Shown here: piece after piece, positions 36,501 through 47,224 of the stretch
How positions within the stretch are numbered: position 1 is the first letter of the stretch
How the letters are laid out: the number at the start of each line of letters is the position of its first letter
From: Calycina herbarum
Lineage: Eukaryota; Ascomycota; Leotiomycetes; Helotiales; Pezizellaceae
Assembly (NCBI GenBank): GCA_001414485.1
Contig: LLEY01000062.1
Location: 1 to 64,000 of the forward strand
Direction of reading: 5' to 3'
Length of the DNA stretch: 64,000 nucleotides
Position numbers and translations under genes: made by a program
Notes under the pieces: generated by a model
What the model saw: only the letters and a program-made list of their open reading frames with translations
Told to the model about the DNA's origin: nothing
The model's database searches: none

Positions 36501-37455
36501 TGCTTCATCGTGCAGAGCTGCAACAACGTTTACACCCTAAGTGCATTTGTTGTGTTTGCCGACTTCGGTCAAATAGGAGAGAGCGGCGATGTCGGTTGCA
36601 TCGCTTGTCAAATTTACTGTATTTATGTGTATTTTTATATCCAGGTCCAAGCTTTTACCGCGTGGCCAATGGCAGCGTTTCTCCAGACCTCAGGATTTGT
36701 GTCACGGCGATATCAGCCATATCCAGCCATATCAAGCTGCACCAGCAAATCGAATGATGCCAGGTCTCTTGATCCCTCAGCAGGTTCTTGTCTGCCGGGT
36801 CCTGCCATGTAGAGGATTGAGATGATTCCGGTTCGAATTAAAATACCCGCCCTATGGAAGGCATCGTTTCCAATTCTTCTAGATCCTTTTCTGAAGCCGG
36901 AGTTTGAGAGGCTTTCCAAAAGCAGCGAATGAGGCTGCTCACCAGCACTTCTTACTGCTCTCATCCCACGTCGCCAGCGCGGTTGCAGGGAAGTTTGGTA
37001 CCCGGGCGGGCGTACCGCGAATGCAAAAGCAGTCACAGATCTGCCCAGATGAACGAATAGACAGGGAGGAAGCAGGTCGCAAGGCCACTTCCCCAAGGCG
37101 GCCTCGTAGCCTTGCTCCGTACGCTGTTCCCGGAAGAAGTGCTGCAGCTGTCAAGAGTTTTGTTGGAGGGGAAGCTAAGGTAAGAAAAAACCACACGCCA
37201 TGCATGCTGCTTTTTCTCATCCTGGCAAAAATGGAAAAGCATCTGCTTCCGAAGATTCAAAACTGGAGCTTCTGGGTCAGTTCATCCCGGGGCTTCTTGG
37301 CTCTGCGTGGGTAGGTGGATCAGGACCTCCACGCCACCACGCCGGCTTGGTTACTGACTACCTATACCTAGCTGGGTGGGCATTTGCCCAGGCACTGGCT
37401 GATCTGCACGAGTACTAAAGAGATATCGATCCCCGACTTCTTCTCGTTGGCCCAG
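33564..37455. other. long intergenic spacer
   Basis: This lies between the divergently read CRT10-like and ammonium transporter genes. The longest frame, 34032-34691 on the minus strand (219 residues), and the plus frames at 34546-34915, 35054-35470 and 36904-37314 have no recognisable motif and overlap other frames, so I do not call them genes. A transcript from this 3.9-kb stretch cannot be excluded. Confidence 0.4.
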
Positions 37456-37727
37456 CTATCATTCTGGACGCATTGTGGTCTGCGTATCGACTAAGCGCAA
37501 CTAGCAGACTCGAGTAGCTAACTTAGACAAGTCCTCCTTTTATCTCGACCAGATCCCCCTCGAATCATTTTCTTCGACACCCTCCTTTCACCCCTTCCTC
37601 CTTTGTTGATTGTACAGTACAATTCACAACCCGATCTTGTACTCTTTGTTCAACTCCAAATTGGTTATCGTATCACGACGTCATTGCAGCGACGAGCTTT
37701 GACTGGCCGACCTCGGCATCCTTATCT
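37456..37727 (+). promoter_or_regulatory. cluster of HGATAR sites upstream of ammonium transporter
   Basis: Four HGATAR words, all on the minus strand, occur at 37456-37461 (TGATAG), 37540-37545 (AGATAA), 37665-37670 (CGATAA) and 37722-37727 (AGATAA), within 335 bp of the start codon. AreA/NIT2-type GATA factors bind such sites and switch on ammonium transporters under nitrogen limitation. Regulation by this route is inference, since single sites are common by chance. Confidence 0.5.
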
Positions 37728-37787
37728 ACATTCCCGTTGCCCATTTGGAACGAGGTTCTCAATTGAACCAGGGAAAACACCTTCACG

Positions 37788-39617
37788 ATGTCGTACGCCC
37801 CAAGTTACTCCTGGACAGGAGCGCCAACAGAATACAATGGCACAGGAGTAAATGGTGGAGACTCAGGTACGGACATTTCCCTATCTCTTTCCGCAAATGA
37901 TTTCGCGAATCATTCGATCAACTAGACGGAGCAAAACTGACTCGAAATTGAATTATAGCCACTGAGAATCTGAACCAATGGTATTCCTCTGGTGATCAGG
38001 CTTACATTCTGATTTCAGCATGTATGGTCTTGATTATGGTGCCGGGCCTAGGTTTCCTATACTCGGGTCTCGCACGACGCAAGTCTGCTCTGTCCATGAT
38101 CTGGGCATGTATGGGCTCATTTTCCGTAATGACTTTCCAGTGGTACTTTTGGGGTTATTCTCTCGCATTCAGCTCTTCAGCAACAAATGGATATATCGGA
38201 AATCTTAAACACTTTGGGTTGAAGGGCACATTGGGAACTCCTTCCCCAGGATCCCCACTCATTCCGGAACTCTTATATTCTTTTTACCAGGTAAGGTTCT
38301 CAAAATCCGGCACCCATAAAACCACGGCTAATTCTATATACAGATGCAATTCGCTGCTGTCACAGCTGCCATTGTTATGGGTGCCGTCGCTGAGCGAGGT
38401 CGTCTGGTTCCTGCCATGGTTTTCACGTTCTTCTGGGCCACTCTGGTTTACTGCCCAGTTGCATGCTGGGTGTGGAACGTCAATGGGTGGGCATTCAAAT
38501 ACGGTGTTTTGGACTATGCTGGAGGTGGACCTGTCGAGATCGTCTCCGGTTGTTCCGCTCTCGCATACTCAATGGTTCTCGGAAGACGTCAAGAGAAGAT
38601 GATGTTAAACTTCAGACCACACAACGTTTCCCTGATTACGCTCGGTACCATTTTGCTTTGGTTTGGATGGTTGGGATTCAACGGAGGATCTGCTTTCGGA
38701 GCTAACCTTCGTGCTGTCATGGCCTGCTGGAACTCGGTAAGTACCCCCAAGCCAGCTTTTTGCCAAACCAAAGACTAATTCCCAATAGTGCTTGACTGCC
38801 ATGTTCGGTTCCATCACTTGGTGTCTTCTCGATTACCGTCTTGCGAGGAAGTGGTCCATGGTTGGATGGTGTTCAGGTGCCATTTCCGGACTTGTAGCTG
38901 CCACTCCAGCTTCCGGTTTCATTCCTCCTTGGGCATCAATCATCCTCGGAATTGCTGCTGGTGTTATTTGCAATTTTTCCACCAAGAGTAAGCAACATGT
39001 TTATCGATTATAATTGACAATTCAACTAACAATTCACAGTCAAGTTCTGGATCCGTATTGACGATAGTATGGATGTCCTCGCTGAGCACGGAATGGCCGG
39101 TGTAGTCGGTCTTATTTTCAACGCCCTTTTCGCGGCCGATTACATTATTGGACTCGATGGTGTCAACAATGGTATCAGCGGAGGCTGGTTGAACCACAAC
39201 TACAAGCAACTTTATATTCAAGTCGCCTACATCGTTGCCTGCATCTCATATTCCTTTGTTGTCTCCGCAGCCCTCGCATATGCCATCAACTTCATCCCAG
39301 GTCTCCACCTCCGTGCTTCTGAAGAGGCTGAGCTTCTCGGTATGGATGATGACCAACTCGGAGAATTCGCCTACGATTACGTTGAGGTCCGAAGAGATTA
39401 CCTTGCCTGGACCCCAGCCAAGGATGAGCCTGAGCGAACTGAGAGCAATGTCAACCCAAGGGATCGTCATGGTATCCAACAGCACAGCGAGATGCTCAAT
39501 GGGCACTCCCCAGAGCCAGAGTCTTCCGCTCACACTGGAGTTGGTGGAGATCGACACGGTATCGCTGCTGAGAACGAGATCAAGGAGAAGGCAGAGCTTC
39601 CCAACGGAGCTCGATAA
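37788..39617 (+). CDS. Ammonium transporter, Amt/Mep family
   Basis: This plasma-membrane protein takes up ammonium. Five exons, 37788-37866, 37959-38290, 38344-38736, 38789-38987 and 39040-39617, join in frame to 526 residues with about 11 hydrophobic spans from residue 42 to about 430. Motifs include MVLIMVPGLGFLYSGLARRK, the pore aspartate Asp194 in DYAGGGPVE and His351 in DVLAEHGMAG, the second pore histidine. The first pore histidine is Glu202, as in the yeast Mep1/Mep3 type and unlike Mep2. The hydrophilic C-terminal tail (from about 430) contains LLGMDDDQLGEFAYDYVEVRRD, the usual regulatory helix region, followed by a disordered end. GATA-type sites lie upstream. Confidence 0.95.
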
Positions 39618-42600
39618 AGCAATACTTGGCTCGAATTTTTGATGGAATTTTTGGATTTGATATAATGGATTGGAAACTTTTTTTGCGCGAGGAGTTGGTG
39701 TGCGGGAGCGATATCCGGTGGGTTCTTGGAAAAAAGAATCAGGACCTGCCTGCTTTTTTAAACTATCGTGATCTGTGCGGTTATATAAACAGATATATTG
39801 GATACCTCTTACTTAGCTCATCTATTTTTTTTATTTTACTGTACAACAAAACTCTATTCAAACATATCTCGCTATTGATTAGTATTGATAGAAGTTCACT
39901 TCTCAGCTCCGCATCCCAGTCTTATCTCTTATCGCTCACTAAACATTCCAAGTGATGCCATTCGCTCTCTCGCCTATCAAACTTCAAATTTATGTCCAAT
40001 GATCAAGTACCTTTAGATGAACTACATTGCCAAGCACAAGCCTCGTACTTGGCATGTTCATAATGGTTGTGGACATCAGATGTACATGTGCCTAGCCTCA
40101 CGGTACGTCACAGCTACATCATATCGAAGATCCCAGTAGGATTTCTTGGGTTCCCAAAGCCGCGGAAAATTATCTAGCTAAACGTGGCATATTATCCAGC
40201 AACCTACCTATAACTTACTCCGTCCCACCCCTCCCCTCGATCCGCCCTTAAAACAAAATTCCCAAAAAATATTGCTCCGCCCATAACATCGAATTCTCAA
40301 ATTCCCATCAGCCCATCATTACTCCACTTCCCCGCCCCCAGATCATCCTACAAAACTAACTTTCAAAGCAAGGCAAGGCTAATAATACTCCATAAATGAC
40401 ATGCAGATGAACCCACCTCGCTTCCCCCCTCCCGTGGCTGTGAGCATGCGAGCAGAGATGGAGCTAGAAATATGATATAATTACGGAGGATTCCAGCGGC
40501 GTAGTGCAAACTAGGCTTTCTTATCTTTGGATGTGAGGGGGTGTGGAGTAGGTGGCTCGGTTAGCGAGGGGAGGATGACTGGGGTACTGATAAGCTATCT
40601 TGAGAGATCTGGTCGGGAACTTTGGGTTTGGGTTTTCGGTAGCGAACCGAGAGGCTGGGTTGGGTTAGATTTAGAGTGTGCTGTTAGAGTGTGCTGATGG
40701 GTGGGTGGCATTTGGGGTGGGTTTGTGCCGTGTTGGTTGGTGCGAGTAGTAAGGGATTTGGAGGGGAGAAAGAGGGGGGGATCTATATATATATCCTACT
40801 GGGGTTGAGAAGAGGAATACATACCACCAGAAAACATATTTTCTGCGTTTCGTTGGGAAGTTTGTGGTTACAGCAAAGACAGTGAGAAATTAACTGGTAG
40901 TGTCTTTAGGGCGAAGAACCATCTATCTTGTCGTTTCTCATTCATTTTGTAAGCTTGATTCAACCGCACGAGGAAAGTTTGAAGTTAGGAGAGTAATCGA
41001 CAGCAATTTAATGCAACCAATATTAGGTGGAGAATCGTGTAATCTGTCAGCTCTCTGTGAGTCAGTTGTAAAAGTTGGAATTTCTTTGCGATGGTGTGCA
41101 ATCTTCTTCTGGTAGAGAACTTCGTCGTCCAATAATAAGCGATATAGTCGACATTATAAAGCTCGCAACAGTGAGTTTCCAGATTCTTCGGAATTATTTC
41201 TGCTTTTGTGAAACGAAATTACAGCTAGTGAAGATACTAGTATAACGTAAACAATCAAGTCCTAATTTAATGATCATGCCTTGCTACCGGTTGGGTATGA
41301 TCTAGATGAAGTATTAAGAAAATAGATAGAAAACGGTGTCGCTCTGTCTAAATTTCTATAATTACCGTGGATATTAGTTCCTTACTTGTTCGCTAGACCC
41401 GTTGAATCTTTTCCAGCCGCTTCTACAAATAAATCCCTCGGAGTGCATTCGAGCTATTTAGAAGCTACGGGCTGTTGTGAAAAACTGTCTGCCCACTCAT
41501 CTCCACAACCAACTTGTCCTCTTTTGTAATAAAATAACATTGATTTTCGTGAAGCCAGCTTACAATCCAACCAACATGTTCTCAATCTACTTAAAATTAT
41601 TAAGGAGAATGCTACAAACGCAAGATCAAATGCTCAGAAGCGGGAGACAGAGACAAAGGAGGTTGCAGAAATGAGATTAAGCAACTAAAAGGAGCGTCGA
41701 AACCACCAGATTGACCTTGCAAGAGTCTACGATGATTTGGAAATTGTAAAATATGAGCGAGACGAACGACCAAATTTTAAGGGAAAGTTAATTACAACTT
41801 GAATTGTCTAGAGTATCCAATGATCTTCTGTCGGAAGCATACACACTGTCGAATCCGGAGAAAATTTTTGAGTGCTTAACTCCTACCCTGACTTTGAAAA
41901 AAATCATGTATCGCCTGATAATTATTCACGGAAAATACCGAATGCACAAGGGGTAGCGTCGGGGCCACACTTTTGACTGGTCAGAAAATATACTCCCACT
42001 TACGTAGGTCATTGCTTCTACAGAAAGCAATAGTCTCCATGAGATGTTGCGGGTTTTAAGGTGGGTTAAAAGATTTAACTCGCCTATGTAATTGTATCTT
42101 TCTCAGCAATCTTCTTGATATAGCCGTAATCTTACTTCGGTTCTCTCCTCGAAGTTTTACAGTCCTGCGTCAGTATAAGTTAGTCTTCATATCTTTATAA
42201 TTGAGAGGGTTTTAACGTCCAAGTAGATTTAATTAAAGAGTAGTTAAGAAGTGATAAGCGAGAGAACAATCTATCAAACTTACCTATAACTTTAGAGTAC
42301 TCTCGAGATCCAAACTATTTCACGATTTCTTTTTCCTATATTTATTTACAACTCCTCGCTCTAAGAAATAAAACTTCTCGGGGTCCAGAGCTCTCGCACG
42401 CACTTATCTTAGAAGAATAGCTAGAACTGTTAATTTTATTCACTGAGTATAAGGTACTTTTGAAGAAGTGACCCATCAGCCTATCAGTCCTGATCTCATC
42501 TTCTCATTCTTCAGTTATGATTATGTATGTAAATTAATCTATTTAACAATTTTCTTCTAGACCTTTTAGTACAATGGTTTGAGAAGACAATTGTTTTGAT

Positions 42601-42933
42601 ACAATAATCATCTAATTAACATCTAACTGCCCATGTCATTCAAGACAGTCTAGAATAATCAAATTAAAACAGACAAAGTTTCGTCCACGATGGGGTTGAA
42701 TAAAATTTACTCCAAGCTGAATGTCCCACTTGATTTAAACTCGATCGACCTTCAGAATTTCTCTCTCACGCGAGCGAGAAAAGGGGTATTTTGATGATTT
42801 TCTCGGGCTATTACTACTAATTCACCGCTTAGCCATGAGATGACCGACTCCTACGTGATGCTCGTTGGCAGCCTTTAGTGGTATCAAAAAGAAGTAGTGT
42901 AATGAGTTTCAGAGACATTTCAAGAAAAAGTTA
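39618..42933. other. gene-poor, AT-rich region
   Basis: No gene supported. A weak coiled-coil-like reading with stops occurs near 41620-41800 (VAEMRL, then IDLARVYDDLEIVKYERDE), possibly an old gene relic. The 3' UTR of the transporter occupies the first part. Confidence 0.4.
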
Positions 42934-43882
42934 GAGATCTGTTCTATGGAGTACCGCTATACGAGAAATTGCGCAATAGCTGTCTATTTGGCTAATAGAC
43001 TAAGGATTTCCGCGATAAATTTTACTAGTCTATTTTCCTAATTCCATTAATAAAAGTATAGTAAATTTAAACTCCTAAATACAAAAATGAAACTATTCCC
43101 AGTCTACTTTTTCGCCTTACGACCAGCCCTAGGTCTTGCCCCCCCCGCTACCCCCTTTTTAGCTAGCTTCTTCTGAGGAGGTGTACGTGTTACTCTCTTT
43201 ACTCTAGCTTGCTCTTTAGCCTCCTCAATTTCACCATCACTCATTATTACCTCTACTGGCTCTTCGTCGCTTATTCTTGCCCCCTTACGCTTCCGACCAG
43301 CCTGTTATATCCCTGAGAGTCTGCCACGCCCATTATAGTAAATAGCGGGGTAAATGAGGGGTAAAGATGGGATAATAAAGTATAAGATAACTTCTTTAAT
43401 TCTTAAAGAAATTAAAGAAGGGACTAAACTTACTTTATAAAACATCTCTTAGTACTAAAAAGATAAGGGTGGTGTTATTTAAAGTTCTCCTAGCCCTTTA
43501 ATTATTTCTTCAACCTCCCCCCTTTTAAGTAACCTACTTAGTTTTACCCACTTTTCACCCACCTACCGACTCCTAAGACTTCATAAAACATTAAAAAAGC
43601 TAAATATAACTGCCAGGTGTTCATTCTCTATATAAATCTCTTATCTAAGTTTTTAAAAGATTTTCATTATTCTATATTAGGTAGATAAAGTAGGAATAGC
43701 CTTAAAAAGAGGGCTGGGAGTGAAGTGGACAGAGTTTTGAAAAAAGTGTATTTGATTAATATCGCTCTATTAGATGGCCGATTTGAGCTATCTATGGAGT
43801 TGGCCTATAAGGATATTATTGCCTAATTAGAGTAGTCTAACTGCGCAATTTCTCGTATAGCGGTACTCCATGGAACAGATCC
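42934..43882. mobile_element. 949-bp pogo/Fot1-like deletion derivative
   Basis: Inverted ends at 42934-42975 and 43842-43882 share about 40 bp (core TACCGCTATACGAGAAATTG) with a one-base indel at the tip, and each is bordered by TA (42932-42933 and 43883-43884). The interior keeps the C-terminal tail of a transposase on the minus strand (43301-43104) but no DDE core. It is therefore an internally deleted, non-autonomous Tc1/mariner-superfamily element. Confidence 0.8.
43104..43301 (-). pseudogene. transposase C-terminal tail
   Basis: A 65-codon open stretch ending in a stop reads AGRKRKGARISDEEPVE, later RVTRTPPQKKLAKKG and ARPRAGRKAKK. The pattern of acidic linker, TPPQKK and RPRAGRK is typical of the end of fungal pogo/Fot1-type transposases. 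Everything before it is missing, so it is a remnant of the deleted parent element. Confidence 0.65.
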
Positions 43883-45975
43883 TAGTGTGGAACTAAATTT
43901 TACTGTCGTTTACAATGTATTATATATTTTGTAGAGTGAATATTCTTCTTTACCTCCAGCTTTTTCATAGCCCGTTTCACGCTCATGTTAGGGGTAAGAC
44001 CTCTTTTCTCTACTTCTTCTCTGGTTTCTAGAAACGGAACGAACTTGCTCGCCAAAGACCTAGATATGTCTCATTGACCTGGCACGCTTCTCAGACACTT
44101 GAATCTCAACTGAATTCCTGGAGTATCTAACAGAATTCTCACTTGCTTAGCTTTCTTAGAATGAGTTTCAATTTCAGATATACAAAGATAAACTCATGCC
44201 ATCTACTCTGTGTTATGTAGCATGTCCCATACTCATAATGCTTGACAGGGAAACCATTAAGTCATTTTGAAATCGGAGGTATCAAGTGTCAAGACCCTTT
44301 ATAGGTTGAAGGCGTGGTTGTTATGAAGTCCAAAGCAATGCATCAAACTTTAAGAATACGCATTCCAATACTCTTCTTACTCCACGATGACTTCCCATCA
44401 AGGTACTTAAAACTAGAGACTTGTAAGGTTTCAAAGCATTTAGATTCTAAATGAGTTCCCCAAAAACCGCCAAATGAGACTGCCTTTCGGTTTGTGAGTT
44501 CATTACTTCATTGGCTTACCCCGAAGTGAATACGAAACATAATGCAAACAGTCCATCACGTTTTATTACCTGAAAGACCTAATTTATGAAAGAAGCAGGA
44601 GGAATGAATAGTCATATTGCTGTTAACCAAGGCGAATTTTGATGTTTGAAAATAGTTGAATAGATGGCTAGAGTTTTATTGGACAAATGGACGGCATACA
44701 ATACTCGGAAAGCATAGCTAAATCTAGACACATGTAATAGCATTGTGGTGCTTGAACGTAAGTCTAGCGGATTAGGCTAGAGGCAAAAGCTCAATTATAT
44801 AAAGCTATCGACATAACGCATCGAGATCAGAAGAAGCGTGTCTCTTAGAGACACGAAATTGTGTGTTGAAGCAAAAAGGTAACCAAAAGGCTTTGCTGGT
44901 GAAATCCCACAGAACTACTCAATACCTAATCAAATATCGTGCAATGTATCGAGAGAGCAGAGCCTTTGTTTTTCTTTCCCATAAGTTATCAGTTGAGCGT
45001 GACATGTGTTATTGAACTACTCTTCTCTTAAGAAAGTACTGCTGTCCAATCCACTTTGGTTATAGGTACTTACTACTTTTGTCTTTCGGATCATGTATAG
45101 AGATAGGGGTTTTAAAGGGAGCTGTTTCTCATTGGGTGTGCTGTCGATTGGGGCAAAATATAACAATAAACAATACTCGTAGAAACTCTATCACAACATA
45201 TTGATAATACAAGGTAATGATACTAGATAGAAGTACAAAAAAAAAGTCAGAAAGAGCGCTACGGTTCCTGAAATTTGCTTTTCAAAATCATATTCTCAAA
45301 AACACTAAAATCGAAGCCGTCTAAATGTCCCACTCTTGCATACTTTTTCCCTACAAAAGTTAATTAAGCAACGACACAGGATACTATGGTCTTATAACTT
45401 CTTCAATCAGCCTATGCTTCAATTTCTCTTCCTGGAATATATTGTCCACTTTACTGATACCAAGGAACACTTTTTATTAAGACTAATCTTACTAGTTCTG
45501 CTTCAAACCTCTCATGACGTTTCTACTGTCAATAAGTTAACTTCTGTGACCGTACTCTCTCCTGCACTTTTCCTTGACAAAATCAATAAGTTCTCGAGGC
45601 ACAAATCCTACGTACGCAACATCGTTTACGAAAAACATCATGAGACCTGCCTCTTCTCACAAGTGTCATCTGCAAATACTCAACATAATTAATTTGATGT
45701 TCTTTGAGATATAGCCCTGTTGCTTTATACGAAGTAGTAAGGCATGCTTACAATCGTAATTCAAATATCTATATTTGAGTTAGACTGCCTAAAAACGATA
45801 CGGCAGCCACAAAAAGGTCTTAGCAGAACTGTTTTGCAAAGAAAACTAACTATCTGAATATTTGAAAAATGTTGCTGAGAATATCTTCAGGAAAACTACG
45901 TCTACGAAATGCACTCATTTGTGTGAAGCTTGCTTCCAGTTACTACATAGCTAGTCGGTACGGCGAAATGGGGTA
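43883..45975. other. gene-poor region
   Basis: AT-rich. A 118-codon frame at 45336-45692 shows no motif. No gene, RNA or repeat is supported. Confidence 0.4.
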
Positions 45976-47224
45976 CGAAAGGGGGTGGACAGTGGGTCTC
46001 GTCCGCCCCCCCTGTTTCTGCCATTTCTATAGCTATTTACAGTAATGATTTACCATCCAGAAGGTCCTCCTTTTCTTAATCTAACCTTTGTTATTCTTTC
46101 TAGCATCGTGTCTATAAATCTATTAATTAATTCAATAGAAATCTCGTTCTCCTAGATATCTTATATAGCGAATTTCAAGTCTTCTAACTTCTAACCGCCG
46201 TATGGATTCCGATTCCTAAGCTTTTGCTTTAGAACCCTCCAAATGTTTTTAATAGGATTTAAGTCAGGAGAGTAAGGAGGCTAATCGATAGAATAGATAT
46301 AGCATTCTACTCTAACTGCGTTACAAAGGCTGTGATTCCTAGCTGTATTAGACTTGCCGTGAACTCTACTATTATCTTCTACGCAAAAGAGATCTCCTAG
46401 TTGTTTAAATATCTCTTTCAACGGTCCTCGTAAGATCTGATTAGCGTACTTTTGTTGATTGAAACCTTTCCCTTCGCCCTCGTAAGAACAAAAGTACAAC
46501 TTCGACTTAAACCCGTAGCCAATAGCTGCCTAAGCCATTATAGACTTATGACCGGAATAAAAAGTAAACTGAATATAATCTAATCTTTTTCGTTCTCCTC
46601 TTTTCTGTAAGAGCTTTCGTCGTCGTAATAAATCGGTCCTTATAATTGTCTCGTCTATAAACCTTCCTCTTCTCTAATACTCTTTAGGCCGGTCCCAATT
46701 TGTAATAGAAAAAGTCCACCTCTTAAGCCTATTCGTCTTAGAAAGAAAAGGCTTATAATCGGGAACATGGTAATAATATCCGTGTCGTTCAAAGGTTCGG
46801 AGAAGAGTTCGATTAGAGCAATTGAGCTTGAATTCTTAACGAATCTGCTTTATCGTAAGCACTCGACGATCGTAACAACCAGTAAACCACTTGATAATCT
46901 CTTGAATCTTTGTATCTGAAATAATCGGAGGCGCGCCTAAAGGCTTGACTTGTCAATCAGGCTTATCAAGAAAGTATTATGCTGAAGAGCGTGGGATACC
47001 GAGTTTACGTGCTACGGCACGTTGAGAATAGCCTTCATCGAGAAGAGATTTAAAGCATACACGAGTTAGGGTTTTATATGTCTAAGGCATTTTGACGATG
47101 TTTACTCTATACAAATTTGTAAGGGACAGTCATTAAATCAATGAGGGGGGCATAGGTTCTACGAGCTTCGATGAGTCTCACCGCCCAGCAGGGGTGGACG
47201 AGACCCACTGTCCACCCCCTTTCG
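45976..47224 (-). mobile_element. impala-like Tc1/mariner element, inactivated
   Basis: Ends at 45976-46009 and 47191-47224 are inverted copies matching at 33 of 34 positions (start CGAAAGGGGGTGGACAGTGG) and are flanked by TA at 45974-45975 and 47225-47226. The 1249-bp length and a single transposase reading frame on the minus strand fit the Tc1/impala group. The near-perfect ends suggest a fairly recent insertion, while the coding region is full of stops. Confidence 0.92.
46051..47090 (-). pseudogene. Tc1-type transposase, RIP-inactivated
   Basis: Read from ATG at 47090 in one minus-strand frame, the sequence gives about 346 codons with many stops. LLDEGYSQRAVARKLGIPRSS is the N-terminal helix-turn-helix. 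PPYSPDLNPIKNIWRVLKQK is the block with the third catalytic acid. Several TAG or TGA stops replace expected tryptophans, including the one just before PPYSPD. The catalytic Glu is Lys (AAA at 46250-46248). G-to-A and C-to-T changes of this kind point to RIP. No active transposase can be made. Confidence 0.88.
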
